A stretch of 64,000 nt of DNA from Niebla homalea (lineage: Eukaryota; Ascomycota; Lecanoromycetes; Lecanorales; Ramalinaceae). Every line of letters starts with the position of its first letter. Within the stretch, counting starts at the first letter, position 1. The DNA lies in the NCBI GenBank assembly GCA_019925105.1, contig JAHGAU010000018.1, positions 1,054,001-1,118,000 on the forward strand, in the 5' to 3' direction. Shown one piece after another: positions 23,998 through 38,400 of the stretch. Made by a program: the position numbers and the translations under genes. The notes beneath the pieces are model-generated. The model searched no databases, was not told the DNA's origin, and was given only the letters and a program-made list of their open reading frames with translations.

Positions 23998-25323
23998 ACA
24001 TTTAATAATAAAATTAATGTTTTTTAAAAAGTATTCTTTCCCCGTTATTAAAAATTAATTTTATATATATTAATAATATTATATATTTTAAATTAATAGT
24101 AATAAATAAAGTAATAATATAAAAAATAAGAAATAAAACGATTAATAAATTAAAGAAAAATAAAACCTTTAAATTTAATAATATATTAAATAGGTTTTTA
24201 TTTAAAATAACTTTATTATTTAAAAAGTTTTTATTTATTTATTTTAAGTTTATTTTAATATAAAGTATTATTTTTATAAATTTAAAGAAATTAAAATAAT
24301 AATCCTTAAGAAATTTAATAAGTTAAATTATTTAATGATAAATTATATAAATTAATAATATATTTTTATACGTTAAAAAAAGCTTTAAAAACGGTAATTA
24401 TAAAGATTTTTAATAATTACGTTAAAAAATATAAGTTATTCTTAAAATAATAAATAAAAATAAAATAAAACGGTTAATAAAAATAGCCTTTAAAGGCTTA
24501 ATTAACGGTATATTTATAATATAAAATTATTAAAAAAAGTATATTATAAGTTATTTCTCTTTAAATATTATAAAAATATTTAATAAAGTAAATTATTAAA
24601 GATTATTATTTAACTTACGGAAAAAAAAGGATTTTATTTTTCTTTAAAAGTTAAATAAAAAGTTTCTTAAATAATTAAATAATATTAATTAACTAAATAT
24701 AGAAAATAAATATAAAAAAGTCTATAATAATAAAGATCCTTTAATAATTTTCTATTTTTTTAATTTTAATTTTATTTTTTAATAATTTATTAAAAAAAAA
24801 CTTAATAAAATTAATATAAAAATTTAAATAAAAAGCTTTATTAATAATATTTACTTTTTAACTTATACTATATTTATTTTTATAAATTAGATAAAGTTAA
24901 AATAAATATATAAAGTTTATTTATAATAAAAAACTTAATTAAAAAGATTGAATAAAAAAAAATTAAAAAAAATAATTCTTAAAAGAAGTTTTATTTATCT
25001 TATAATATTAATATAAAAAGTTATTTTATAAAAAACTAAAACTATTTAATGAATAATAATAAAGCTTATTATATTATATATAATAACTTTTTAATATTTC
25101 TTTAAAAATATATTTAAATATAAAAAAGAGTTTATTTAATAATTATTAAAAATTTAAAATTAATACTTAAGAATAATTAATAAAATATATAAAAAAAACC
25201 TTTATTCCGGTATTAAAACTCTAAATCTTAATATTATTAATAAAAATAATCCTTAATTAAATAATTATTTAAATAAAATTTAAAAAAAGTATATATTTAA
25301 TTATATTAATAAGAAATCAATAT
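23998..25323 (+). mobile_element. LINE copy P2, third segment (reverse transcriptase)
   Basis: P2 resumes after M3, aligning with P5 from about 58860 to 60340. It covers the reverse-transcriptase domain. The F-x-D-D site reads FINN (Asn codons 24843-24848), and many stops are present. The last 12 bases, agaaatcaatat (25312-25323), are the target duplication of M4. Confidence 0.85.
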
Positions 25324-28300
25324 TGATTAATTGATTGATTGATTTATACTACGGATCTAGTTAAATTAATTCCGGCGTTCTTTAATACTCGGCTATTTAG
25401 CCTTATTAATAACCATAAAAAACCTGTCATTTATAACGTTAAGAATAAAAACGGTATCTATTTAACCTTTACTTACGTCTTAAGGGTTAAGAGTATTTAC
25501 GGCCGTTTAAAGAATAAAAATTTATTGATATGCCTTTTCTAAGAAAACCTAAAATATTACGATTAAATTTATTTAAGGGTTACCCTTAAAATTATTGCTT
25601 TTTTATTACTTTATAAGTTTATCCAATATTAAAATTTTAGAATTCCGATTATATTATTAAATATCCTTACCGATATATATATTATTATTATTTTATTTAT
25701 ACGACTTTATTAACCAATATAATATCATTTTTTATGCCGCCCCGATATTTATAGCCCCCTTAATTTTTTATTAAATATAGTTTTCCCGCCGTTATTTTTT
25801 ATTTTTAAGTTAACGGCGAAATTTCTTAATTAAATCTTTAATTACTTTTTCTATTTCCTTAATTAAATTAAACTATAATAATAAGTTTATAATTATTATA
25901 AATTTAACGGCCGCTTTAATACTTTTTTTTTATTAATAAGTATTTAACGATAATCGTTAATCCTTATTTTTTTAATTAATCCCGGTTTAAGCTTTTTAAA
26001 TAATAAATAGGAAATTAATACGTATATAGCGTTTTACTTTTATTATCTATATTCGTAATTAACGTTAATCTAGTTACCAACGTATATAATAAAAAGAAAA
26101 TTAAACCATTTTTATTTATTCGGAATTAAATTATTAATATATTATTATTTTTCCTTATAATCCTATAACGTTAAAAATACTTATTAATAATTTTATCGTT
26201 ATTTAACGTTAAATATTATCGCCCTTAAGGGATTACTTCTCTATATTTATATTAACGCTTTATTTATCTTTTTATAATTTATAAAGTAATCGTTATTAAC
26301 TTTATTTTTATAATTTTTTTTTTCCGTTATTTTTACTTTAAATAAAAGTTTATATATTTTTACGTTAACTTTTTAAACGTAAATTAGGTCGATCTCTTTT
26401 TTAACTTACTTTAATTTAACTTCCGTAAAAAGGGTAAATACCGTTTCTTTACGCTTTTTTATTTAAGGTTTTTATAATTTTAATAAATACGTTTATTTTT
26501 TTATTAGCGTAATTAAGTTTATATCTTTTTTAAGCTTTATTTAAATAACTATTTAATTTAAGGCCAGCTTTATTAATAATATAAAGACCTTAAATTCCAG
26601 TACCGGGACGGAAATTACTTTATATATTTTACTTATTATTTTTAAATATCGGTTTTAAACCTTTTATAATTATTAAACGGGTTTTTACTGATATTTAAGC
26701 GTACCTTTAAGTACGTATTAAATAGCTATTACGTATATTATTATAAGCTTTATAACCGCTTAATAAACGGTTTTAACCTTTTATAAAATAATTCCTTATA
26801 TTAACGCCGTAAAATAAATAAAGTTTTTTTCCTATAAAATTATTTTTTTCTGGATTTTTTTATATAGTTTTTTTAATTTAATTTCTTATTAATTTATAAA
26901 TTAAGTACTTTAATATTAACTTTTAATTTTATTATTATATTATTTAAATTTATTATAACTATTATATTATATAATTTCGGGCTCCTTATTATATAAATAA
27001 ACTTATACTTATACGGGGTAAATTAAATTTTATATATTTTTACTTATTATAAATAAACTTTATAGGCCTATTTTAATTTTAAATAATTTATATAAGTAAA
27101 CGTATTATAAGTTAAAAGGTAAATATCATTAATAAAGTTTTTTATTTAAATTTTTTATTTTAGCTTTATTAAGTTTTTAATAAATAAGTTATTAAAGAAT
27201 AAAAATAAAATTAAGGAAATAAATAATCCTTAAGGAATCTTTATTATTATAAGCTTTATTATATTTATTTTCTATTTTAAATTAATTAATATTATTTAAT
27301 TACTTAAAAAACTTTCTATTTAATTTATAAAAAAAGGTAAAATTCCTTTTTTCCGTAAATTATATAGTAACCTTTAATAATTTATTTTATTAAACGTTTT
27401 TATAATATTTAAAGAAAAAAGACTTATAATATTTTTTTTCTTATAACCTTATATCGTATATATATTATTAATTAAGCCTTTAAGAACCATTTCCGTTAAC
27501 CGTCCTTTTTTTTTCCTTATTTATTAATTAAGGAATAACTTATATTTTTCTACGTAATTATTTAAGATTTTTATAATTACCGTCTTTAAAGTCTTCTTTA
27601 ACGTGTAAAAAAGTATTATAGGTTTATACGATTTTATCTTTAAGTAATTTAATTTAACCGGCTTCTTAAGGATAATCGTTTTAATTTCTTTAAATTTATA
27701 AAAATAATATCCTATATTAAGGTAAATTAAAATAAATAAATAAAAACCTTTTTAAATAATAACGTTATTATAAATAGGAACTTATTTAATATATTATTAA
27801 ATTTAAAGGTTTTATCTTTTTTTAATTTATTAATCGTTTTAATTATTATTTCCTGGATTATTATTTTACTTATTATTATTAATTTAAAATATATTATACC
27901 GTCGATATTTATTAGGTTAACTTCCGGTAATAAAGGAAAAAACGCCTTTTTAAGAGCTTTAATTTTACCGTCAAAGGTATTTATTACCGTATTATTTAGT
28001 CTTTTAAGGGTAAAAACTTAAGGATAAATTTAAATTTTTTATTTTATTCTTTATTATATTTTATTAATTTTTAAATATTATAAAAGGAAACCGTTAAGTT
28101 ATATATTATAACCCGAAAGTATATTTATTTAACCTTCCGGATAATTCTTTCTTTTTTCTTTTAAGCTTCCCTTAACCGTTAAAGCGTCTCCCGGTTTCTA
28201 TATTTAATAACTTATTTTATAAGCGTTTTTATTTTTATAGTTATTTTTATATATTTTTTATTTTAATAAATTTTAACTTTTTAAAACGACTTTATTATTA

Positions 28301-31128
28301 AGATTATAACGTTAATTACTTTATTTAAAGTTTTTATTACCCGCTTTATAAAATGGTTAATTTGTTTTTTATTATTAAGCCGGAAAAACTTTATTAATTA
28401 AAATATTATTTTTATTATTTTCATTAATATTTTAAATTTCTTAATTATCTTTTATACTCGTTTAAACGATAAGGGCGGAATTATATTAATAAATTAATTT
28501 AAGGTTATTTATATTAAAACGTAATTTAAACCATATTTTAAGTCCTTTTAAGGTCCGTATATTATAATTAAGTTAATAATATTTTCCGAGCTGAATATTA
28601 AGTTAATTATAATCTTAAGTTTACGGTTTTCTTATATAATAGCCCCTTTTAACGTTAATAACGTAAAATTAAATTATATAATAATTATTAATAACTTTTT
28701 AAATTTAATATAATTAATTATATAATCGTTTTTATTCTATTAAACGTAATAAAGATTAAAGTCCCTTATTAAGAAGTACTTATTAAATACGGCTATAATA
28801 TTTTTAAGTAATAAAATTATAAAGGGTCTTTTTTTATTAATTAATAACGGATTATATATATTATAAATATTTAAAGTACCTTTAATATCCCTTTTTTATA
28901 TAATCCAAAGTATATATAAATTCCCTCCGTAATAAATAACGTTTTAACTATTTATATTTAATTTTTTATTAATAAAAAAGTATATTTATATCGTTTTATT
29001 ATTTTTAAAGGTTAAATAAAAATTATTTCCTGGGTTAATTAAAGAATAAATATATAAATTATATAATAGCTTTTATATCGTTATAATATTAATATTTTTT
29101 ATTTTTTTAAATTTAAATATTAATATTATAACTTTAATTATTTCCTTACGTACGTTATATTATATTATCCTTAAAAGCGTAAATATATTAAATATTAATA
29201 TCCGTTAAATTTTTTTTTATTAATTTTTATTTATATAAACGGTTTTTTTTTAAGGTTAAACGTTATTTATTTTAATTTTTTCATTATAATAATAATCCCG
29301 ATTAAATAATTAATTTTAAAAGTTAATATTATTATAAGCTTCTTTTTTTTTATATTATTAATTATTACGTTTTACCCTTTTTTATTTAATAAGTTCCGTT
29401 TACGTTTTAAGATCGTTTTTAATTATTTTATTAATCCAGGTTTATATAAATTATAACGTTAAATTTTAACCGTTATTTTAATTTTTTTACGTTAAGTTTC
29501 CTTTATTCTTATTATATACCGTAAGTTTTACCTTAAATAATTATTATTATTATACATTATATATTTTAACGCGTTTTTTATTAAGCTTTTTATTATTAAG
29601 TTAACGTATTTATACGTATTATATTTTCAATATATATTACGTATTTTATATTATTAAGGTATTTTATAATAATATACTTATACCCTTAATATTTAAAGTA
29701 TTAATAAATATCTATTATTTAATTTTAAGGTTTTATTAATTTAAAGGATTTATTTTTTATTACCTTTTTATTAAGGATATTATTATATATTTTTATTAAT
29801 ATTATACTTAAAATAACTATAAAGTATCTTTTTATATAATTAAAATCGTTTAATTTTTTTATTATAAAAAAGAAATTATAATCAATAATCTTTAGTTTAA
29901 AGTGGAAAACCGTATTCTTTTTCTTTATCCGCTTTAAAGTAACTTCCCTTTCCTTCCTTATAAACCTTATTAAATATATCCTATTTACCGCGATAATAAA
30001 GGATTATTTTAATATTTTTATTATTTTATACCCTTTTTTATCGGCTTATCCCTTTAACTTTTTTAACCTTTTTTTCGCCTTTAATAAGGCTATATTAAGG
30101 AAAATATTCCCGCTTTATAGTTTACGTACCGTAATAATTTATTCTATTAATGGTTTTCTTATTACCTTAAATACCTTTATTAATTATAACGGGTTCATTT
30201 TTACCATTATATTTTTCTTTTTTTCACCCGATAATTATATAATTATTATCCTCGTTTTTTTTAATATTATTACTTTTTCCCCGCTTTTATTTTTTTTTAT
30301 TATTAACGTTAACGTTACTTTTATAACCCTTATTATTTAATTTATCCCCGCTTTTTTTTTTAAAGTTTTTTTTATTGCTTTTTTATTTTATACGTATCCT
30401 TTCTATTTTTTTTCGTTTCCGTCCGCCAGCGTTTTTATTATTACTTTTTAAACTTTACGTAGCCTTTTTAACTCCCTTAAACTTTTCCCCGTATTTACGT
30501 AAAAATCTTTTACTCCCCGTAATCCGATTTATAATATCGGTTAAGTTTTTAACGTAATATTTTTCTATATAATTATATAGAAGCCTTTTAACGTTTTTAC
30601 CGTTTCCTCCTTTTTTACTTTTCCCTTATATATTTAATAATTATTTTTTTTTAAAATTTATTCCTATTTATTTAATATTTCCTTATTTTTACTTAATTCT
30701 TTTTTAATTTATATATACTTAATAAAACCTTTTATGCTTCCGCTTACTTTTTATCCGTCTTTATATATTATTTTCGTCCTTTCCGCCCTTTATTTATTAC
30801 CTTTTATAATAATATTTTTACGCGTTATACGCGTCTTTTTACGCGTATTTTATGAATTATAAGTTCCTTATTCAATTTAAACCCTTTTTATCTCGTATTT
30901 ATTACGTTATTTATACGATTTATTACCGTTTTTATTAACTTAAGCCGCTTGCCCTTTTTCCCTTTTTATTTTTATTATTATTCTGTTTCCGTTTATCGTA
31001 TTTAAGGTATTGTCCTTATTATTACTTAAGCTATATATACGTATATCGTTTCTGACCTCTAGGGTCCCGTTGTTCGTCGCCATTTCCTTAAGAATCTACT
31101 ACGTAAATATAATAAAGAATAAAGGATG
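25324..31128 (-). mobile_element. LINE copy M4 (Tad1-like, subfamily B), full length
   Basis: Complete 5.8-kb minus-strand copy in P2. Target duplications are agaaatcaatat (25312-25323) and agaaattaatat (31129-31140), differing by one C->T. The tail is TGAT repeats at 25324-25343. The start codon is the complement of 31081-31083 and encodes MATNNGTLEVRN; the leader is about 45 bases. It differs from M1-M3 throughout and shares its 5' and 3' ends with P5, defining subfamily B. By comparison with P4, ORF2 is about 29210-25650. The reverse-transcriptase site reads F-I-N-D (complement of 27125-27136), one of only two copies keeping the second Asp. Plus-strand open frames at 25339-25542 and 30375-30557 are antisense. 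Confidence 0.93.
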
Positions 31129-31140
31129 AGAAATTAATAT

Positions 31141-31470
31141 ATTTATTAAAATTATAAAAAGTTTCGAATAAAAAATATTAAAAAATATAAAAAAAATCTT
31201 CTTTATAAAAGTTAAATTAAAATAAATTAAAAAAGATTAATTTAATTTATATATAAAAACTTAATATAAAAATATATAAATTCTTACTTAAAAGAAAAAC
31301 GACGGAAATTAAAAAAACTATAAAAATAAAGTTAACGATAATTACTTTATAAATTATAACGTAATAAATAAAATATTAACATAAATATAAATATAAAGAA
31401 TTAATTTCTTAAAAATAATAATATCTAACCTTAAATAATAATAAAATTATTAATAAATATTTCCGGTTTT
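31141..31470 (+). mobile_element. LINE copy P2, fourth segment
   Basis: P2 resumes after M4 in the C-terminal part of ORF2, aligning with P5 from about 60345 to 60680. It is interrupted by the solo LTR. The last five bases, gtttt (31466-31470), are the LTR's target duplication. Confidence 0.82.
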
Positions 31471-31642
31471 TGTTATAAAACGGCACTTACATATACATAG
31501 CATTACGATTTACGGTATACATAAGCATGGCGGGTAGCTTCCGCGGGGGTCTTGGCGCGTATACTCACTTAAATCCATAGCTACCTATTTAGCTACTTAA
31601 CAATTATATTAATTATACATTATACTTATTACGTTCTTAATA
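31471..31642 (+). repeat. Solo LTR related to LTR element 1
   Basis: 172 bp starting TGTTATAAAACGGCACTTAC and ending TTCTTAATA (originally probably ...CA), with a perfect 5-bp duplication gtttt at 31466-31470 and 31643-31647. Removing it restores the LINE sequence seen in P5 near 60680. Its complement resembles the LTR of element 1 (shared ATTGTTAAGTAG and related blocks), so it is a relative in the opposite orientation. The middle, gcggggt...ccgcgggggtc..ggcgcg, is the most GC-rich stretch in the window and hardly mutated. A single LTR is best explained by recombination between two LTRs of a former full element. Confidence 0.85.
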
Positions 31643-31647
31643 GTTTT

Positions 31648-32474
31648 ATAAAATTATAAAGGAAAAAAATATATATTAATAAGTTGAATTAAAACAAATA
31701 AAAACGGTTTAATTTATAGCTTTTTTATTATATATGTTAATAATTAAACGGACGTTAATTATAAATATAAATAAAGGAAATAAAACGTTATTTATATTAT
31801 TTGTTATTTAAAAAACTTAAATTAAGATTGATTAAAGAAATAAGGATTAATAATTATTATTAAATATTTATTATTAAAAGGGATATTAAAATAGCCGTTA
31901 AGTTTACGATAATTACGGGTTTATTATTGTAGTTTAATTTAATTAAAAGATAAATAAAATAATTAAAAGTTTAATTAAAAAAACTTTATTACCGACCCGG
32001 AAAGAAAAAGTAATAATAAAAAGACTATACTTAATAAGGGGTTTAAACTATAAATACCGGAATAATATAGAAAATATTAATACGTTAATTAATAAAGTTA
32101 TATAATTAAGCGAATAATAATATATATATTAATATAAATATTTAAAAATATAATCGGAAATTTTAATATAAAATAAATCCGTAAAATAACGGAAAAATAA
32201 TAAGTTTAAAGATAACTTTTAAAAGAATTTAATTATAATTCTATAAGTTTTCTTAAAAAAGGTATATAAATAAAATATTATTTTTTAAATAATTATAAAT
32301 ACTTTTAATTTTTAAGATAAAGTAAAAATTGAATAGATACCGGTTTTTATTTTTAATATTATAAATATTAGGTTTTTATATTTATTAATAAAGTTATATA
32401 ATTAATTATTAAAAAACGTTAAAATTAACTTATTTAAATCCGTAATATAAATAAATTAATTAATTAATTAATTA
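31648..32474 (+). mobile_element. LINE copy P2, 3' end and tail
   Basis: Last part of P2, including the RTGKNGL-block region and the 3' untranslated region, ending in decayed AATT tail repeats (about 32452-32473; originally AATC). The sequence after the tail is minus-strand LINE M0, not P1, and shares no duplication with the left end of P2. Confidence 0.85.
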
Positions 32475-34133
32475 GTAATAATTTTTAATTGTTTATTTTA
32501 TTCAAAACCTTAATAAGATTTAACCCTAAAGACTTTTAATATACTTTTTTCCGTAATTTTATATTTTAAATATATCGTTAATAAATTTTTCAAAATTTTT
32601 TGCGTTAATTATTTTTTCTTTATACTTATTTATTAATCGGAAAAAAAGTTTATATCCTTTAATATAATTATTAAGAATTTTTATTATTATCATCTTAAAA
32701 GCCTTTTTTAATATATATTAAAATATAATTATTTTATATACCTTTATTTTTAAATAGTCCGGTTTAATTAACTTTTTAAGGATTATTATTATAATTTCTT
32801 TAAAATTATAAAATTAATAATTATTATTAAAATAAACTTAAAATAAATAAATAAAAACTTTTTTAAGTAATATTTTTATTATAAATAGGAACTTTATTTA
32901 AAAATTCATTTAATTTTAAAGTTCTTTTTTTAATTAATTATTTTAATTATTATTATTTAAATTTTCCCTTATTTACCGTTATTAAATCCGGATATAAAAT
33001 ATTATTAATAATAATTAAATTAATATTTAACGGATTAAATTTCTGAAAGAAGAAAAACTTAAAAATAAGTTTTAACTTTTATTTTATTTTTTATTATACT
33101 TTATTAATTTTTAGATATTCTGATAAGAAATGATTAAGTTATATATTATTAATTAAAATTATATTAAAATTTTTTTTAAAATTTTTTTAATTTTTTTAAG
33201 CTTTTTTTAATTATATTAATATTTCTTAATTTTTATATCTTATAATTTACTTAGTTAACGTTTTTATTTTTATGATTATTATTATATGTTTTTTATTTTT
33301 ATAAGTTTTACCTTTTTAGAATAACTTTATTATTAAAATTATTATAATAATTATTTTAATTAACGCTTTTATTATATATTTTATAAAAAAATTAATTTAT
33401 TCTTTATTTATAAATTAAGGAAACACCGTTAATTAAGATTATTTTTTTAATTATTTTTTACGTTTTCCTTAAAAGTAGTAATAAATTTATATTAATTGAT
33501 TAATTTAAAGATATTTATATTGAAATATAATCCGAATTATACTTTAAATTTTTATAATATATACGTTATTATTATATTAACGATTTCTTTTTTATTAAGC
33601 GTTAAATTAAATAATATTTTAAATCTTTAATTTTTTTATATTATCATTTTTTATAATATTAATAATAATAAATTAAAAAATATAATAATTATTAATAGTT
33701 TATTTAATTTAATATAATTAATTATATATTTCTTTTTAATTTATTTATTTTAATAAAGGTTAAAATCTTTTATTAATATATAATTATTAAATATAAATAA
33801 AATATTTTTTAGTAATAATATTACAAAAAGTCTTATTTTATTAATTAATAATAAATTATATATATTGTTAATACGTAAATTATTTTATATATTTTCTTCC
33901 CGGATAACTTAAAATATATATAAGTTTTTATTATAATAAATAACGTTTTAATTATTTATATTTAATTTCTTATTTATAAAGAAATATATTTAATTATTTT
34001 AAATCCTTTAAATATTAAATAAATTTTTTCTTCCGAATTAATAAAGAAATACGTAAACGGATTATATAATAAATTTTATATTATTATAATATTAAATTTT
34101 TTAAAGAAAAATTCAATATTAAGAATCTTATTT
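32475..34133 (-). mobile_element. LINE copy M0 (old, B-like), first fragment
   Basis: The most decayed LINE in the window, aligning with M1 from about 1225 to 2980 (reverse-transcriptase end back into the endonuclease). It resembles M4 more than the subfamily A copies. Its 3' part is missing at the junction with P2. It is split at 34133 by P3; ttaagaatcttattt (34119-34133) is the target duplication. The 3' part of ORF2 and the tail are not in the window. Confidence 0.75.
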
Positions 34134-35444
34134 AAATAAAATTAAATAATAATAAATAACGGGACCTTAAAAATCCAAAACGATATATATACGTATAACT
34201 TTAATAATAATAATATTAATACTTAAAATGCGATAAAAATAAATAATATAATAATTAAAAATACGGAAATAAGTAAAGAAATAACTTATATTAATAAAAG
34301 TAGCGAAAAAGTATATAAATAATATAATAACAGCGGGATAAACGGTTATTAAAATAGATAAAAAAGTTAAAGTTAATAAGATACGTATAAAAAAACGCGT
34401 AAAACGTATAAAATTATAATAAATAAAAAAGATATTAAAAAGGCTAAAATAATAATAATAATTAAGGTAAAAGAAAATAAATATATATAAAGTAAAAATA
34501 AAGTCGGAATTATTAAAAGTATATAGAATAAAGGTAAATTTAACAAAAAGATTAAGTCCGTAAATAATTAAAAATAAAGAATAAAAATATAAGGCATTAA
34601 ACGTAAAACGGAACCGGAATAAAAGAAAAAACGGTAAAAACCTTGAATAAATTATTAATTATAAAGTAAATAGTAAAAGGGTTAAAGACTTAATTAATAT
34701 TATAAGCAAAATTACGGAAAATAAAAAACCTTTGTAAAAAAATAAAAGAAAAATTAAAATAATAACGAAAAACTTAAAAAAATAATAATAAATATATTAA
34801 TAAAAGGAAGGGACGGAAAGTAAAAGACGGTTATATAAAATAAGGTAATAATTACTCGAGCTTTTTAAGAAAAAAAGTTAAGTAAAAAAAACCGTAAAGA
34901 AAAGATAAGGAATAACCGGAAGAGAAATAAGTATAAAAAAATAATAACGTTAAAAAAGCAGAAAATAATAATAATCCGTTTTTTAAACGAAGAAAAAAGG
35001 TATACGGCTATAAAAATAAACTTTTTATAGCTTATAAAAATGTTTAAAGTAATAAAAAAGCTATTAATAGAACGGTAATATTTTTTTACGTTATTAAAGG
35101 TAAAAAAAGACTTAAGAAGTTAAAGGTATAAATTAATAAGAATAAATTTAAGACGGTAAAAGTATTAAAGTAATAGTTTATTATTATAATAGACGGAATA
35201 TATTTAACGCGCTTTATAAATATAGAAATAAAAATTATTTTAAGATAAATAAAAAAAGAGAATACGGTTTTTTATCCCGGATTAAAAATTGTAAATTATA
35301 AATTTCCTTTAATAATAAAAAAATTAAATATTATAAAGTAAATAAAGAAATATTTTATAATTATCTTAAATATAACGTTAATAAAAATATACGATATTAT
35401 TTTTAATAAAAAAATTATTAAAAATAAACCTTTTAAATTAATAT
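34134..35444 (+). mobile_element. LINE copy P3, 5' segment
   Basis: Start of a plus-strand copy inserted in M0. The start-codon region (near 34150) reads as a decayed ATGGCGACG followed by aataacgggacc. ORF1 follows up to the M5 insertion. The last 13 bases, tttaaattaatat (35432-35444), are M5's target duplication. The 5' part resembles subfamily A (aataacttatattaata near 34280), whereas the 3' end resembles B. Confidence 0.88.
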
Positions 35445-38400
35445 TGATTAATTGATTGATTTATATTACGGATTTAGTTAAATTAATTCCGGCGTTCTTT
35501 AATACGCGGCCTTTTAACCTTATTAATAGCCGTAAAAACCTGATATTTATAACGTTAAGATAAAAACCGGCGTTTACCAGGCCTTTACCCTTTATCCCTT
35601 AAGGTAAAAAATATTAACGGTTATTTAAAAAACAATAATTTATTTATATACTTCTTATATTTTAACTCCCCTATAAAAATTAATAATATTATAACCGTAT
35701 CTTTATAAGGGTTATCTTTAAACTCGTTATACTTCCGCTCCTTTATATATTTATATTATTTTAATTTTATGTAACGCTTTTAAATGTCCTTATTAATATT
35801 TACGTATTTAATATATACTTTTTTTATATTATTATTATTATTAATACCTTTAAAGACTTTTATTAAGCGTTTATTATTATATCTTTATAATTATAAAAGA
35901 TACTTTCCGGTTTATATAATTAATATAACCGGTTTCCGCTTCTCTTTTTCTTTTTAACCGGTAACGGGCCTTTTCCGTAAGGTTTTTAATAACCTTATTT
36001 ATTTTTATAACGAAATTAAACTATAATAATAATCCGGTAAATATTATAAAATTAACGGTTATCTAGATACTTTATTTTATAAATAATATTTAGCGGTAAT
36101 TATAAGTATTAACTTTTATAATAAGTTTTAATTTAATTTCTATAAATAAAAAATAAGAAATAAGGATATATACGGTATTTTACTTTTTTTATTTATATTT
36201 ATATCCGGCGTTTATCCGATTTCCGGTATATATAATAAATAAGAAGTAAATTAAATTATTTTTATTTATTTAAAGTTAAATCGTTAATACGTTATTACTT
36301 TTCCTTATAATATTATAACGGCGGAAATATTTATTAATAATTTTTTTATCGTTAAAAACTAAGTAATAATAACTTATAAATATAAAGTCTTTATACTTCC
36401 GTTAACGTTTAATTTACTTTATCGTAACTTATAAGGTAATTATTATAATTTTTACTCTTTAAATCCCTTTAATTTTAATTTTTTTTACGCTTAATAAGAA
36501 TTTATATATATTTAAATTAACCTTTAAAATACCGATAAAATTAATTTTTTTCTTAACTTATTTTTACTTTATTTTAATAGGAAAAAGGATAAATATTTTT
36601 AATTAATTTTTTTTAGCTTAAAACTTATTAAGATTCTGGCGGATCCGCCCGTTTTTTATTATTATAATTAAGTATATATATTTCTTTAATTTTATTTAAG
36701 CGATTATTTAATTTAATAAAATTTTAATTAATAATATAAAGATTTTAAACTTTAATATCGGAATAAGGATTATTTTTTAAATACCGTTAATTACTCTTAA
36801 ATATTAATTCTAGACTTTTTATAATATTTAAATAAGCTTTTTCCTATATCCCGGAGTACTTTTAAGTATATATTAAATAGCTATAATATATATTATAACT
36901 AACTTTATTACGGCTTAATAAACGGTTTAAACCTTTTATAACGTAACTTTCTATATTAATATAACGAGATAAGTAAGGCTTTTTTCCTATAAAGTTATTT
37001 TCTTTTAAACTTTTCTTATATAATCTTTTTAATTAAGCTTCTTATTTATTTAAAAATTAAGGATTTTAATATTAATATTTAATTTTACCGTAATTTTATT
37101 TAAGTCCACTATAATTATCATATTATATAGTTTCGGGCTTTTAATTATATAGATAAACTCGTATTTATATAATGCGAATTAAACCCTATAGATTTTCGCT
37201 TACCGAAAATAAACTTCGTAAGCTTATTTTAATTCTAAATAATTTATATATATAAAGGTATTATAAGTTAAAAGGTAAACGTTATTAATAAAGTTTTTAA
37301 CTTAAACCTTTTATTTTAACTTAATAAGCTTTTTACTTAATAAACCGTGAAAGAATAAAAATAATATAAAAGAAATAAGCGATTTTTAAAGAATCTTTAT
37401 TATAGCGGGCTTTATTAGGCTTATTTATTATTTTTAGTTAATTAATATAACTTAGTTACTTAAGAAACTTTTTATTTATTTAATTAAGAAAAGTAATATC
37501 TTTTTCTTTTTTAAATTATATAATAATTTTTAATAATTTATTTTACTAAAAATACTTATAATATTAAGAAAAAAAAGATTTATAATATGTTTCTGCCCGT
37601 AACCTTATATTGTATATACGCCGTCGATTAATTCTTTAAAGGCTATTTTTATTAACCGATTTTTCCTTACTTTTATTTATTAATTAAGGAAAAGTTTATA
37701 GTTCTTTATATAGTTATTAAGGATCTTTATTATTACCGTTTTTAAGGTTTTCCTTAACGTATAAAGGAATATAATAAGCTTATAAAACTTTACCTTAAAG
37801 TAATCCGGCTTAATAAACTTCTTAAGGATAATCGTTTTTATTTCCTTAAACTTACGTAAATAATAATTAACGTTAAGGTATACTTAAAAGAGGTAAGTAA
37901 AAACCCTTTTAAACGGTAATATTATTATTAATAGGAATTTATTAGGGATTTTATTTGGTCTTAAGGCTTTATCCTTCTTTAATTTATTAATCGCTTTAAT
38001 TATTATATTTTATATTATTATTTTATTTATTAATATAGGATCAGGGTATATAGCGTTATCGATATCGTTTAGGTTAATTTTTAACGGAGGGGGGAAAAAT
38101 ACTCCTTTAAGGGTTTTAATTTTATTATTAAAGATATTAATTAATATATTATCGGATCTCTTAAAAAGCGGGAATTTAAGGATAAAATTTTTTATTTTTT
38201 ATTATACTTCGTTAACTTTTAAATATTATAAAATAAAACCGTTAAATTATATATTATAAATTAAAAGTATATTTATTTAATTTTTTAATAATCTTTTCTT
38301 TTTCCTTTTAAATAACTTTTAATTAATTAAATATTTTTTAATTCTTATATTTAAAAGTTTACTTTATTAACTTTTTCGTTTTTATAATTACGGTTATATA

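Noticed and set aside
25339..25542. 67-codon plus-strand open frame, similar to one at 45450-45653
   Set aside because: Their similarity looks like conservation, but both are antisense to the 3' end of the same LINE (M4 and P3). Other copies have stops in this frame.
31490..31600. GC-rich island that might be a host gene fragment or RNA gene
   Set aside because: Falls inside a solo LTR defined by TG...TA ends and a perfect gtttt duplication; no tRNA or rRNA signature.
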